Source: Bacteroidetes bacterium UBA955 (GTDB lineage: Bacteria > Bacteroidota > Bacteroidia > NS11-12g > UBA955). From it: a stretch of 5,805 nt of DNA. The number at the start of each line of letters is the position of its first letter. Position 1 is the stretch's first letter. The DNA lies in contig DBCP01000036.1 of the NCBI GenBank assembly GCA_002293105.1, forward strand, positions 1 to 5,805, written 5' to 3'. A model generated the notes under the pieces. The model saw only the letters and a program-made list of their open reading frames with translations, searched no databases and had not been told where the DNA came from. The position numbers were made by a program, and so were the translations under genes. This document shows, piece after piece, positions 5,652 to 5,805 of the stretch.

Positions 5652-5805
5652 AACCCTTTCACCTGATTCTATTGATAATGGCCGGCATCGGGATCGCTAC
5701 GGTTATTAGCATGTATGGAAACACAACGCAATACGTGGCTTTTCCAGATGCTCAGCGTATCGCCCAAGAAAACCCCGGAAAAACCGTGCATGTGGTTTGT
5801 AAGCT
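5648..5805 (+). CDS. ccmE: Cytochrome c maturation protein CcmE (heme chaperone), N-terminal part
   Basis: Only 52 codons are in the window. The product starts MKPFHLILLI and has one N-terminal membrane anchor at about residues 4-22, followed by an extracytoplasmic region with TTQYVAFPDAQRIA and KTVHVVCKL. This matches the start of Bacteroidota CcmE, where the membrane anchor is followed by a YVTF-like stretch and an HVVGxL strand at the beginning of the OB fold. CcmE binds heme covalently through a His further downstream, which is off the right edge. A Cys (residue 51) replaces the Gly I would expect in HVVGxL. The gene is last in the visible operon and overlaps ccmD by ATGA. Confidence 0.82.
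   Translation, partial: MKPFHLILLIMAGIGIATVISMYGNTTQYVAFPDAQRIAQENPGKTVHVVCK

Overview
This 5.8-kb window looks like chromosomal housekeeping DNA from a member of the Bacteroidota, most likely Flavobacteriales or a close relative. The reasons are a DnaX that begins in the style of that phylum, a cytochrome c maturation cluster of the Bacteroidota type, a good TAnnTTTG (-7) promoter element, few Shine-Dalgarno sequences, and moderate GC. The assignment comes from remembered family features, not from a search.

Layout. Minus strand, left: a redoxin-domain protein (complement 601-1128) followed one base later by a short-chain dehydrogenase/reductase that runs off the left edge (complement 1-599). 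A 107-bp divergent intergenic region follows. Plus strand: dnaX (1236-3125), a 53-bp gap holding a small inverted repeat and a perfect -7 promoter element, then a tightly packed operon of proline dehydrogenase (3179-4378), a CcmC/CcsA-type heme-handling membrane protein with a long extracytoplasmic insertion (4375-5487), a 55-residue CcmD-like protein (5484-5651) and the start of ccmE (5648 to the right edge). Each junction in this last run is a 4-base ATGA overlap.

How the genes work together. DnaX is the clamp-loader ATPase of the replicative DNA polymerase. CcmC, CcmD and CcmE form the heme-relay module of system I cytochrome c maturation. Proline dehydrogenase passes electrons from proline through FAD to quinone, so its coupling to cytochrome c assembly makes respiratory sense. 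The redoxin and SDR form a separate, translationally coupled pair of redox proteins.

The most interesting signal is inside dnaX. A run of ten A (2321-2330), the longest homopolymer in the window, sits right after the clamp-loader core. It is preceded by a small perfect hairpin, and both alternative frames hit a stop within five codons. This looks like a programmed slippage site that would produce a short gamma-like subunit of 365-369 residues beside the 629-residue tau form. I see no mobile element, CRISPR array, tRNA or rRNA, and no wholly new multi-gene system.
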